A stretch of 64,000 bases of DNA from SZAS-79 sp965279075 (GTDB lineage Bacteria; Pseudomonadota; Gammaproteobacteria; Burkholderiales; SG8-39): NCBI GenBank assembly GCA_965279075.1, contig CBDIHI010000004.1, positions 62,001 to 126,000 on the forward strand, written 5' to 3'. The notes beneath the pieces are model-generated. The model saw only the letters and a program-made list of their open reading frames with translations, did no database searches and was not told where the DNA came from. Of this stretch, positions 16,200 through 24,850 are shown one piece after another. Made by a program: the position numbers and the translations under genes. The first letter of the stretch is position 1; each line of letters starts with the position of its first letter.

Positions 16200-17536
16200 C
16201 AGGCCAGCGCCGTGCCGACGTCAGGCAGCGTTTCGAGCTTCCAGAGCTTCGCCACCAGCGCCTTCGCCGTCGCGTCGCCCAGCACCGGGCCCGCGAGTTC
16301 GAGGAACTTGTCCTCGAGGTCGCGGTCGGTGAGCGGAAGCTCCGGGTCGCCCTTGCGCGCGGGCTGCAGGTAGTCGACGCTGCGCCCGTCCGTGGTGTCG
16401 ATGACCACGCGGGCGGCCCGCTGGTTGGGGAAGGCGGCATCCAGTTCCGGGTCGATCGACACCTCGATCTTTTTCATCAGCGAGCGGGTCACCGGGTCCT
16501 GCATGCGCGCCGGCTCGAACGCCGCGAGGCGCACGCTGCCGTGGACGAGGGCGGTCGCGACGACGTACTTCAGGCTGAAGCGCCCTTCGGCGGGCGTTAC
16601 GGGATCCTCGTAGCCCGAGACTTCCTTGGCGGCGCGGTAGGAGCCGACGCGAACACGCGCGATGTCCGCGGGCTTCGCGCTGAGCTGGCGCTGGGCTTCC
16701 TGCGCGCCGTCGATGGCGGCGAAGGTGTGGCCGCAGCAGGCGTGGTTCTTGAAGGTCATCATCGTCACGTGGTGCACCTGGCCCAGCGTGGCGAGCGCCT
16801 TGTCCCAGTCGGGGCCATCGCCCATCGCGCGGCCGAACCCGGCCTCGCCCTCGATCACGTCGAGCGACCCGGTCATGCCTTCGCGCGCGCCCGCGGCCGC
16901 AAGCACGCCTGCCTCGGCCGCGTGGCCCGCGTGCAGGGGCTTGGACATCGAATCCATGCGGAACGCCTGCTGCAGCGCCGCCGCCATGGTGGCGGCGGTG
17001 GCCAGGGCGTGCGAGAAGCGCGCGGCATCGAGCCCGAAGAGTTCCGCTGCCGCCGAGGCCGCGCCGAAGCTGCCGATGGTGCCGGTGTTGTGCCAGTACT
17101 TGTAGTGCGCGCGGCCCATCGCCGCGCCGATGCGCGTCGAGATCTCGTAGCCGACGACCACGGCCCGCAGGAAGGCTTCGCCCGTGGCGCCGGCGGATTG
17201 CGCGGTCGCGAGCGCCGCGGCGATGGTGGGCGCCCCGGGGTGGTAGATGCCAAACTTGAAGATGTCGTCGACTTCAACCGTATGCGCCGCCGTGCCGTTG
17301 ATCAGCGCAGCCGCCCGGGTGGAAGCCCTGCGCCCGAGCGCGAGGCGCGCGTTGCCGCGGTCGAGGTCTTCCGCCAGCGCCTTCTCGAGCAGAGTGGCTG
17401 GCGCCACGACGGCCCCAGGCAGCAATGCCGCGTACCAGTCGATCACGGCGCGCTTGGCGTGGTGCAGCGCTTCCCGCGGGATGGGCCTGGCGCGGGTATC
17501 GACCGCGTAACGGGAGAATTTCTCGACGACGTACAT
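16199..17536 (-). CDS. MmgE/PrpD family protein
   Basis: 445 residues from ATG at 17536, which has AAAGGCAG upstream; longer in-frame starts give an unlikely Arg-rich leader. REALHHAKRAVIDWYAA, NGTAAHTVEVDDIF, HPGAPTIAAALA, KPLHAGHAAEAGVLAA and FKNHACCGHTFAAIDG are family blocks. Members include 2-methylcitrate dehydratase and cis-aconitate decarboxylase and remove water or CO2 from polycarboxylates. The operon also holds a tricarballylate-dehydrogenase-like flavoprotein, which fits a six- or seven-carbon polycarboxylate, but the real substrate is open. Confidence 0.9.
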   Translation of the reverse strand: MYVVEKFSRYAVDTRARPIPREALHHAKRAVIDWYAALLPGAVVAPATLLEKALAEDLDRGNARLALGRRASTRAAALINGTAAHTVEVDDIFKFGIYHPGAPTIAAALATAQSAGATGEAFLRAVVVGYEISTRIGAAMGRAHYKYWHNTGTIGSFGAASAAAELFGLDAARFSHALATAATMAAALQQAFRMDSMSKPLHAGHAAEAGVLAAAGAREGMTGSLDVIEGEAGFGRAMGDGPDWDKALATLGQVHHVTMMTFKNHACCGHTFAAIDGAQEAQRQLSAKPADIARVRVGSYRAAKEVSGYEDPVTPAEGRFSLKYVVATALVHGSVRLAAFEPARMQDPVTRSLMKKIEVSIDPELDAAFPNQRAARVVIDTTDGRSVDYLQPARKGDPELPLTDRDLEDKFLELAGPVLGDATAKALVAKLWKLETLPDVGTALA

Positions 17537-17600
17537 ATCAGTCTGCCTTTGCACCTGGGTTGGGTCGATTGTGGCCTGCGCTTCGTTCCGCCGCTTGCCG

Positions 17601-18593
17601 TCAGGTCCCGAGCACGTCGCGGCGGCGCCCGGCATGGTACGCCCACGCTTCGGGGTTCGCGAGGCTGTGGGGGCGTTCGCCCGCAAGGATGCGCAGCGCT
17701 TCGGCGGCCGCATGCGCGCCTACGCGCGCCGACGCCTCGTCGGTATGCCCTGCCACGTGCGGGGTCATCAGCAGGTTGGGCACGTCGAGGGCCGGGTGGC
17801 CGGCCGGCAGGGCCTTGCCGTCGAACACGTCGAGCGCCGCGCCGGCGATCCGGCCGGCGCGCAGCGCCTCGAACAGCGCCGGTTCGTCGATGACCTCGCC
17901 GCGCGATGCATTGACGACCCAGGCGGTGGGCTTGATGCGTGCGATCAGCTGCGCGCTGAGGTAGCGATGCGTGTCCTTTGTGTAGGGCAGGCACGGCACG
18001 ACGAAGTCGCATCCCGCGACGAGCGGTTCGATCGGCAGCGGCCGGGCCCACTCGGGCAGGTCATGGGGGCGCCGGGTGTTGACCGCGACCTTGGCGCGGA
18101 ATCCGAAATGCAGGATCTCCGCGAGGCGCCGGCCGATGGCGCCGTACCCGAGGATGCCCACGGTGCGGCCGGCGAGTTCCTTGCCGTGGGTGGTCGCGGC
18201 GCGCGCCACCTCCCAGCCCGCCTCGCGGATCAGCCGGTCGCCGAGGGCAGGGCGGCGCAGCAGGTTCAGCATCTGCATCACGCAGAATTCGGCCACCGAA
18301 TCCGCATTGCCGCCGGGCACGTTGGTGACGAGGATCCCTTTCGCGGTCGCGGCTTCGACCGGGATCAGGTCCAGGCCGACGCCGTGGCGCACCACGCCGA
18401 GGACCTTCGGCGCATGCTCGAAGATGTCGTCGGGCAGGGGCAGTCGCACGACGATCAGGTGCACGTCGGAGGCGAACCGGCGCAGCGTTTCGGGGGTGGC
18501 GTCGGGCGGCGTGAGGACCTCGGCATGCGCCGCGAGGGTCGCATGCGTGGCCGGCGCCACGGGGTTCGTGACCAGCACTTTCCAGCGCGTCAT
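17601..18593 (-). CDS. D-2-hydroxyacid dehydrogenase (NAD-binding)
   Basis: 330 residues from ATG at 18593. Substrate domain, then the Rossmann motif GRTVGILGYGAIGRRLAEIL near residue 145, VVNASRGEVIDEPAL with the catalytic Arg, and TPHVAGHTDEA with the catalytic His of the D-isomer-specific family (PGDH/GyaR-like). Reduces a 2-oxo acid or oxidises a 2-hydroxy acid. It sits 19 bases after the class II aldolase gene and 64 bases before the MmgE/PrpD gene in the same operon. An in-frame Met 18 codons earlier (18647) would extend into the aldolase gene and is less likely. Confidence 0.92.
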   Translation of the reverse strand: MTRWKVLVTNPVAPATHATLAAHAEVLTPPDATPETLRRFASDVHLIVVRLPLPDDIFEHAPKVLGVVRHGVGLDLIPVEAATAKGILVTNVPGGNADSVAEFCVMQMLNLLRRPALGDRLIREAGWEVARAATTHGKELAGRTVGILGYGAIGRRLAEILHFGFRAKVAVNTRRPHDLPEWARPLPIEPLVAGCDFVVPCLPYTKDTHRYLSAQLIARIKPTAWVVNASRGEVIDEPALFEALRAGRIAGAALDVFDGKALPAGHPALDVPNLLMTPHVAGHTDEASARVGAHAAAEALRILAGERPHSLANPEAWAYHAGRRRDVLGT

Positions 18594-18612
18594 GGCCGGG
18601 CTGCGGCTGGGC

Positions 18613-19458
18613 CTAGTTCTTGTACGAGGGGTCGATGCGGTCGGCAAGCCGCCGCATGGCCGGCCATTCGAGCACGCCGTAAGGCCGGCGCGTGCCCGGC
18701 TTGTACATGTGGTTGGTCTTTTCTATGACGGACCGCGGAGGCAGCACGATGGCGTCGGCGCCGTTCTGCGCCATCAGCTGGCTGCGGCAGGCGCGCTCGA
18801 TGCGGTAGGTGTTGTTGAACGCTTCGGCCACCGAACGCCCGACGGCGAGCACGCCATGGTTGCGCAGCAGCATCACGTCGCAGTCGCCCAGGTGCTTCAG
18901 CAGGCGCGCCCGTTCGGCATTGTCGAGCACCACGCCTTCGTAGTCATGGTAGGCGACCTTGTCGAAGCGCATCGCCGTCTGCGTCATCGGCAAGAGGCCC
19001 TTCTTCAGCGAGGCCACGGCCATGCCCGCGAGCGAATGCGTATGGATGATGCACTGCACGTGGGGCTTGGCCGCATGGATCGCGCCGTGGATCACGAAGC
19101 CCGCCGGGTTGAACTTGTAGGGCAGGCCTTTCGGGAAGGCGGGGGACCAAAGCACGTTGCCTTCGATGTCGACCTTGATGAGGGACGAGGCGCAGATTTC
19201 GTCGTACGTTAGGCCGAAAGGGTTGAGCAGGAACTCCTCGGTGCCGGGAATTCGCGCCGAGATGTGGTTGTAGATCATGTCGTCCATGTCGTAGTGATGG
19301 ACGAGCCGGTAGGCGCACGCACAGTCGACGCGCGCTTCCCATTCGGCCGCGCTGACCTTGCCCTTCAGCGACCTGAATTTGAGCGGTGGGTAGTCCTTGT
19401 CCGGCGTGAGTTCGGGATAGGCTTTCCTCAGTCCGTCGCTGCCGGCCTTCTTCTTCAT
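18613..19458 (-). CDS. Class II aldolase/adducin family protein
   Basis: 281 residues. Zinc histidines of the family are in CIIHTHSLAG and a later LLRNHGVLAVG; MIYNHISARIPG and FLLNPFGLTYDEI are typical N-terminal blocks. Members split or join short sugar or hydroxy-acid phosphates, or decarboxylate. The start at 19458 overlaps the flavoprotein stop as ATGA (19455-19458). Substrate unknown; in this operon it may cleave a hydroxy acid made by its neighbours. Confidence 0.92.
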   Translation of the reverse strand: MKKKAGSDGLRKAYPELTPDKDYPPLKFRSLKGKVSAAEWEARVDCACAYRLVHHYDMDDMIYNHISARIPGTEEFLLNPFGLTYDEICASSLIKVDIEGNVLWSPAFPKGLPYKFNPAGFVIHGAIHAAKPHVQCIIHTHSLAGMAVASLKKGLLPMTQTAMRFDKVAYHDYEGVVLDNAERARLLKHLGDCDVMLLRNHGVLAVGRSVAEAFNNTYRIERACRSQLMAQNGADAIVLPPRSVIEKTNHMYKPGTRRPYGVLEWPAMRRLADRIDPSYKN

Positions 19459-20948
19459 GCGGCGGCCTTCAGGCTTGCGGCTTTCGCCGCCGAGGCGCCG
19501 GCGATCTTGCCGAAGACGGCGCCGTTCGTAAGACCCGTCCCGCCGGGGTAGTTGAAGTAGAAGATCCCGCCCACCAGCTCGCCCGCCGCGTACAGGCCCG
19601 GGATCGGCACGCCGTCGGTGGACAGCACCTGCGCGTCCGTCGTGATCCTCAGGCCCCCGAACGTGAACGTGATCCCGCACGTCACCGCATAGGCCTCGAA
19701 CGGCGCCGTGTCCAGCGTGTTCGCCCAGTTCGACTTCGGGATCGGAAGCCCTTGCGTGCCCCGCCCGTCCTTCACGTTCGGGTTGAAGGGCACCTCCTGC
19801 CTCACCGCCGCGTTGTACGCCTTCAGCTCGGCGAGGGCCACCTCAGGGTTCACGTCGTCGAGCTTCTGCACGAGCTCTTCCAGCGTGTTCGCCGTCACCT
19901 TCGTCACCTGCCGGATCTTGTACTCGTCCCTCAGTTGCGCCTTCACCTTGGCGTCGAAGATCTGCCAGGCGAACTGCCCCGGCTGGTTCAGGATCACCCG
20001 ACCGTACTTCGCGTACGTGTAGTTGCGGAAATCCGCTCCCTCGTCCACAAAGCGCTTCCCTTCGGCGTTCAGGTATACGCCCCAGGGGTACGAGTGCTTC
20101 TGGAACTGGTCGCCCACCGCGAGGTCGCCGAACTCGGGGGCGTTCCTCTCCCAGGCCACCGCATGGCAGCCCGACCAGTTGCCCGTCGGCGCCGCGCCTA
20201 TGTCCATGGCCATCTTCAGCACGTCGCCCGTGTTGAAGCGCGTGCCACGGACTTTCGCGAGTTCCCAGCCGGGCCCGAGGTAGCGCGCGCGCATCTCCGG
20301 GTTGGCCTGGAAGCCGCCGCCCGCGAGCACCACCGATGTCGCCGTCACCTCGGTGGTCTTGCCCTTGACCTTCACCCGCACGCCCTTGACGCCGTCGTCG
20401 TCCGCGATCAGCGAAACGGCCCGCGCCTCGTACCAGACATCGATGCCGTGCTTCCTCGCGGAATTGGTCAGGTTCTCCACCAGCCCCGGGCCGCCGCCGA
20501 CGGCTTCCACCGTCAGCCCGCCCCAGAACTTGAACCGGCCGTTGATGTTGAAGGCCTGCCGCCCCCAGGCGGCGGTAAAGCGCACGCCCTTGGACTGCAT
20601 CCAGGCCACGGTGTCCATGCTGCGCTTGACCAGGATCTCGGTGAGGTCCGGGTCGCACCTGTACTCGGTCACCCGGGCCATGTCGTCGAGGAACTGGTCG
20701 GAGGTGTAGGTCCCGAAGTCGGTGCGCTCGATCTCCTCGGGCGAGAGGTCGGGGATCGCGCGCTTGAGGTCCTCGACGCCGTCGTAGGCCACGCGCATCA
20801 GGCCGGCGGTGAACCGCGAGTTGCCTCCGGCTTCGTCCTCGGGGGCGCGCTCGAGCACCAGCACCCGCGGGCAGGATTCGCGCGCGGACAGCGCCGCGCA
20901 GAAAGCGGCGTTGCCGCCGCCGATCACGACCACATCGAAATGCTGCAT
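19455..20948 (-). CDS. FAD-dependent dehydrogenase, tricarballylate dehydrogenase (TcuA)/fumarate reductase-like
   Basis: 497 residues. The N-terminal FAD motif is VVVIGGGNAAFCAALSARE, the second flavin motif is GIPIPGLYAAGELVGG-like (DGVPIPGLYAAGELVGG), and the middle contains SVVLAGGGFQANPEM. The overall order and the sequence GLTNGAVFGKIAG match TcuA-type enzymes of the succinate dehydrogenase/fumarate reductase flavoprotein family, which oxidise tricarballylate to cis-aconitate. It opens the eight-gene operon and is next to the AT-rich island. Related members act on other dicarboxylates or 3-ketosteroids, so the substrate is not fixed. Confidence 0.85.
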   Translation of the reverse strand: MQHFDVVVIGGGNAAFCAALSARESCPRVLVLERAPEDEAGGNSRFTAGLMRVAYDGVEDLKRAIPDLSPEEIERTDFGTYTSDQFLDDMARVTEYRCDPDLTEILVKRSMDTVAWMQSKGVRFTAAWGRQAFNINGRFKFWGGLTVEAVGGGPGLVENLTNSARKHGIDVWYEARAVSLIADDDGVKGVRVKVKGKTTEVTATSVVLAGGGFQANPEMRARYLGPGWELAKVRGTRFNTGDVLKMAMDIGAAPTGNWSGCHAVAWERNAPEFGDLAVGDQFQKHSYPWGVYLNAEGKRFVDEGADFRNYTYAKYGRVILNQPGQFAWQIFDAKVKAQLRDEYKIRQVTKVTANTLEELVQKLDDVNPEVALAELKAYNAAVRQEVPFNPNVKDGRGTQGLPIPKSNWANTLDTAPFEAYAVTCGITFTFGGLRITTDAQVLSTDGVPIPGLYAAGELVGGIFYFNYPGGTGLTNGAVFGKIAGASAAKAASLKAAA

Positions 20949-21230
20949 TTTGACTCTCGGATCCGCTGTTTTTGGGCGGGAGAGAGTCTACCGGATTGGG
21001 AGCTAGGATTCGACAACTGTATCGCCAAGGACGCATGCAGACGCTTCAATTGGGGCCATAGCGGAACAAATAGCTTCTAAGGTTTGGCATGCTCAAGGCT
21101 AGATCGTCCAGACTCGTCCAGACGCTTTCAAATATCGAGGGGGTGTCGCCCCACTCCATTTAGTTCGAATCAGGAGAATTCAGAAGCAATGTGAGGCTAA
21201 TAACCCAACCTACGGAAGAGGTGGCACGTG
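20949..21230. other. Intergenic left edge of the AT-rich island
   Basis: The base composition turns from GC-rich to AT-rich within about 50 bases of the TcuA-like start. No gene longer than a few dozen codons is supportable here. It holds a perfect 10-bp tandem repeat (21104-21123), a weak GGGG/CCCC hairpin near 21139-21152 and the lone T-loop-like word GTTCGAATC at 21163. No tRNA, integrase or insertion sequence is visible. The island promoter probably lies between here and 21358. Confidence 0.6.
21104..21123. repeat. Tandem 10-bp repeat
   Basis: TCGTCCAGAC occurs twice head-to-tail (21104-21113 and 21114-21123), upstream of the kinase-helicase gene. Two adjacent equal decamers could bind a regulator on one DNA face or be a remnant of island insertion; neither is shown. 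Confidence 0.6.
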
Positions 21231-21362
21231 ATGAGCAACCTGCAATTTCATAGGGCGATGCTATCGAAAAAACGATTTTGTATTCCAATTTCGGCATTTT
21301 TCTGTTTCAGTGCTCAAATGTGGTTCGAAATTCAGGCGGTTCCTGAGGAGATGTGGGGATGA
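21231..21362 (+). CDS. Possible 43-residue ORF overlapping the mkoA start
   Basis: ATG at 21231 with AGAGG nine bases upstream; runs without a stop for 43 codons and ends in TGA at 21360-21362, overlapping the kinase-helicase ATG at 21359 as ATGA. The predicted peptide begins MSNLQFHRAMLSKKRF and has a short hydrophobic, aromatic middle (ISAFFCFSA). It could be a leader that couples translation, a small membrane peptide, or chance. No family recognised. Confidence 0.4.
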   Translation: MSNLQFHRAMLSKKRFCIPISAFFCFSAQMWFEIQAVPEEMWG

Positions 21363-24300
21363 GCGAAGAAAGTGGTGAGAAGAAGACAATTCGCCTAGCC
21401 GACTTAAAAGCAAAGCAGATTGGCACGGCTAGAGTGGTTAATGGACGCTACGCGATTGGTCCGAAGCCTATTCAAGGCGGAATCTCGGAGGTCTATCGTG
21501 CTGTAGATCTGGTTCAAGGTAACAGAGAGGTTGCGCTAAAACTCTTTGGTCTGGGGGGGATGCCAGACGAAGTGCTGCAGGAATCCTACAGAAGGGAACT
21601 TCAGGCATTGGGTGACTTACGTCATCCGAATATTGTTGAATTGCTGGATCATGGATGCGACGCTGAGTCAGGTAGGAATTTTCTGGTACTAGAGTGGCTT
21701 GAGCACGACTTATCGGAAATGAGAGATCAGTTTTCCGGTGCAGCGTGGAACCATTTTTATGAAGATATAGGAAGGAAGGTACTTCAAGCCTTGGCGTTCG
21801 CTCATTCTCGAGGTTGTGTGCATAGAGATATTAAGCCGAGCAACATTCTGATATCGAAATCCAGAATTCCAAAGCTAGCAGACTTTGGCATCTCAAAAAT
21901 AAAGAGGCTATTAAGCCCTGGCATTACCCTGGCACAGTACGCCACCGCGCCGTATGCACCTCCAGAGTATGACGATGGATCATCGAGTTACTCCCGCGAT
22001 GTTTTCGCCTTTGGTGTGGTTTCTCTCGTATGTCTGTCAACGCGGTCAATCGAAAAACACGAAGATTTGCCATCGGCAATTAGTGACTCTCGTCTTCCAA
22101 AAGATGTTCGTGACCTATTTGAAAGAATGCTGTGTCTAGACAATCAAAGTATCAGGCCGCAAAACGCCGCAGTGCTTTTGTCGCTACTCGACCAAATTTC
22201 TGTCCGAGATAAGAAGATATCGCCGACGTCAAGAATATGGATTTCATTGACTCAGCGAGCGATTCAGCACATCACGGTTGAGTTCGGATTTAGTAGCGAA
22301 GCCGAGGTAACTGAGTTCGTGAACAAAGATATCGAACATGCTCGTGTAAGGCCGGACTCTCAACAGAATCCTTCGGGAGCTGCGCAGTCGCCTACCGAAG
22401 AAATGTACTTGCTAATCGGAACGTCACTTAGCTATCGGATCGTAGTAGATCCTAAAAGTGGCATAGCGTCGGCGCGAGTGGTGTCGGCAGTTAAGCTGAA
22501 TCCGTCCACCATAGATGAAATGCGAGAAGACTCATTTGAGTCACCGTCAAGCTTTGTGTGTGGATCAAGCCCGGTGGCAACAGTATCCAGCAACGCGGTC
22601 TTAGACCTTGTTTCGAGGATTTCTGAATGGGATCAGGATCGAAAAGTTCGCCTTCAGAAAAAGCGGGAGTCGTTCATCTACCAAAAGTGGCTAAGTCTTT
22701 TGCTGGCAAAGACTGAACTAGAACAAAACAAGCGAACCCCCCTTGAATATGAAGCGGTAAGCATCAAGGGGAAATTGGCAGAGTTCACTTTAACAAAAAA
22801 AGTCTCAGAAGAAGAATTGCTTGGTCAGAGCAGGAAGGTTGATCTTGGAGAGAAGAAGTTCCTGTGCGGGGACGTTCAAGATGTTTCCGGTAATCAAGTA
22901 ACCATATTTATTACCAAGTTTAATGCTGAGGTCGACGAAGTACCGGAGGAGGGCGAGCTTGTCTTAGATACATTTGCCGCCGAAGTCGCAATTCAGCGGC
23001 AGAGAATTGCTTTAGATGTTGTACGTCATGGGCGAAGCATCAACCCCAGCCTTGGAGATCAAATTGTCAATCCTTCGCGCGTAGCTGAACCGCAGAGCGT
23101 TGCTACTACTTTCATTCAGTCGAACTTGGATGAGAGCAAGCAAAAGGCCGTTAGAGCCGCTCTAGGAATGGGGGATTTGCTGGCTATTGAAGGTCCGCCC
23201 GGGACTGGAAAGACCACATTTATTACGGAAGTAATCTTGCAACTTCTGAGGCGCGATCCGAAGTGCCGAATTCTATTAACCTCTCAGACAAATGTCGCGC
23301 TGGACAATGCAATTGAGAAGATTCAAATGGCAACAGTCGCGCCTGTCCGCATGGTTAGGATTGGAAGTGAAGATGAAACGAAGGTTTCTGCTGCAATTCG
23401 TCCGCTACTGATTCCGCATCAGTTGCGGAAGTGGCGTGAAGAGGCTCTAAAAAAGGGAAAAATCTTTGTGGACCGATGGGCCGCGTCGAACGGTATTTCG
23501 AAAAAAGACGTCGAAATTGCGATTCTTCTGGAAAGACTTGCTGCGGCGAAGCGGACGTTTGAGGATCTCGAAAGCCAGCGAGAGAATATTGAGAAGCGTC
23601 TCGAGAAGCCAAAATCCGACACGGTGACCGACGGGGAGCCTCTTGATTTAGGGGCGGAGCTCGCCGAAATTCAGCGCCATGAACGGGATATAAAGCGTGA
23701 AGTTCACACTCTTGGCGACAGCTTAAAGAAACTAGAGAAAACGCAGTCTGTATCCGAGCTGCTAGCAATGAGCGCTGACGAGCTCGATGAGTGGGCGCGC
23801 GCATATTTTCCGGATACCCCAGAAGCAAGCCGCTTGAGAAAGCTCCTACAGATTCATGCCGATTGGGAAATTCGGTTTGGAAGGGGAAGTGAATTTAATG
23901 CAGCACTGCTTGTTTCGGCTCAAGTTGTTGCCGGAACTTGCGTTGGATTTTTGAGCGTTAAGGGTATCCAGGATGTTGATTTTGACTATTGCATAGTAGA
24001 TGAGGCATCAGTTGCGACGCCAACGGAAGCGTTGATTCCAATGTCTCGTTCTCGTAAGGCAATATTGGTTGGGGATAAGTACCAGTTGTCTCCGTTCCAA
24101 GATCCGGACTTGAGAAATCAAGGGCTTCTGAAGAAGTTTAATTTGTCCGAAGACGACCAGAAGCAAACGTTATTTAATCAAATGCTTTCTGGGTTGCCTG
24201 AGTCATCGAGGCCGTCGCTTTCAATTCAGTATCGAATGGTTGATCCAATTGGAAACATGGTGAGCCAGTGCTTTTATCGGGGGAGCCTCACGAGTCGTCG

Positions 24301-24850
24301 GCCAACGTTGGACGAAGATCTACTCATTACGTTTGGCAAGCCGGTCAGATGGTTTTCTACGTCGCAAATCGCAACGAGATTCGAGCGAAAAATTGGCGGA
24401 AGCTTCGCGAATCCATGCGAAACGGAAATTACAACGGCGCTTCTCGGTCGAGTTAACTTCTTTGCAAGTAAGAAAAAGAGAAAATACTCGGTTGCTGTAC
24501 TAACCGGATACAACGGGCAAAAACGTGCTTTTGAAAATGCTTTCGCTTCTGAAAAGCCAAAATGGAGCGCGATATCGGAACTTCAGGTGAATACAGTTGA
24601 TGCGTTTCAAGGGCGCGAGGCGGATATTGTAATTTTCTCTGTTACTAGATCCAGTCAAGCCGGGACCCTTGGATTTTTAAAGGAGTTTGAGCGTATAAAT
24701 GTGGCGCTTTCTCGTGGAAAATTTTATCTAGGAATTGTTGGTGATCACGTTTTCTGCCGGACTGTAATGGGGCTGAATCCGCTAAGAGTTGTTATCGACT
24801 ATATCGAGGGCAATCCCGACGGCTGCCTTATTCAGGAGGAAAGCCCGTGA
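21359..24850 (+). CDS. mkoA: Mokosh type I MkoA: Ser/Thr kinase fused to SF1 (COG1112-type) helicase
   Basis: 1163 residues. The N-terminal kinase has a glycine loop (QGGISEVYRA), VALK (K61), HRDIKPSN (H155-D157) and DFG (D175), so it looks active. After a linker the UPF1/DNA2-type helicase has Walker A GPPGTGKT (612-619), DEAS (881-884), GDKYQL (905-910), SIQYRM, VDAFQGREAD (about 1080-1089) and NVALSRGK (about 1114-1121). A long charged, probably coiled region separates the two RecA halves. Kinase plus helicase followed by a PLD-fold gene is the described layout of Mokosh type I antiphage defence. GAGGAG lies eight bases before ATG 21359; a GTG at 21353 is too close to it. Confidence 0.88.
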   Translation: MSEESGEKKTIRLADLKAKQIGTARVVNGRYAIGPKPIQGGISEVYRAVDLVQGNREVALKLFGLGGMPDEVLQESYRRELQALGDLRHPNIVELLDHGCDAESGRNFLVLEWLEHDLSEMRDQFSGAAWNHFYEDIGRKVLQALAFAHSRGCVHRDIKPSNILISKSRIPKLADFGISKIKRLLSPGITLAQYATAPYAPPEYDDGSSSYSRDVFAFGVVSLVCLSTRSIEKHEDLPSAISDSRLPKDVRDLFERMLCLDNQSIRPQNAAVLLSLLDQISVRDKKISPTSRIWISLTQRAIQHITVEFGFSSEAEVTEFVNKDIEHARVRPDSQQNPSGAAQSPTEEMYLLIGTSLSYRIVVDPKSGIASARVVSAVKLNPSTIDEMREDSFESPSSFVCGSSPVATVSSNAVLDLVSRISEWDQDRKVRLQKKRESFIYQKWLSLLLAKTELEQNKRTPLEYEAVSIKGKLAEFTLTKKVSEEELLGQSRKVDLGEKKFLCGDVQDVSGNQVTIFITKFNAEVDEVPEEGELVLDTFAAEVAIQRQRIALDVVRHGRSINPSLGDQIVNPSRVAEPQSVATTFIQSNLDESKQKAVRAALGMGDLLAIEGPPGTGKTTFITEVILQLLRRDPKCRILLTSQTNVALDNAIEKIQMATVAPVRMVRIGSEDETKVSAAIRPLLIPHQLRKWREEALKKGKIFVDRWAASNGISKKDVEIAILLERLAAAKRTFEDLESQRENIEKRLEKPKSDTVTDGEPLDLGAELAEIQRHERDIKREVHTLGDSLKKLEKTQSVSELLAMSADELDEWARAYFPDTPEASRLRKLLQIHADWEIRFGRGSEFNAALLVSAQVVAGTCVGFLSVKGIQDVDFDYCIVDEASVATPTEALIPMSRSRKAILVGDKYQLSPFQDPDLRNQGLLKKFNLSEDDQKQTLFNQMLSGLPESSRPSLSIQYRMVDPIGNMVSQCFYRGSLTSRRPTLDEDLLITFGKPVRWFSTSQIATRFERKIGGSFANPCETEITTALLGRVNFFASKKKRKYSVAVLTGYNGQKRAFENAFASEKPKWSAISELQVNTVDAFQGREADIVIFSVTRSSQAGTLGFLKEFERINVALSRGKFYLGIVGDHVFCRTVMGLNPLRVVIDYIEGNPDGCLIQEESP

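Noticed and set aside
21163..21171. GTTCGAATC, a tRNA T-loop-like word near the island edge
   Set aside because: No T-stem or acceptor pairing surrounds it and no CCA end follows, so it is not a tRNA or a clear attachment remnant.
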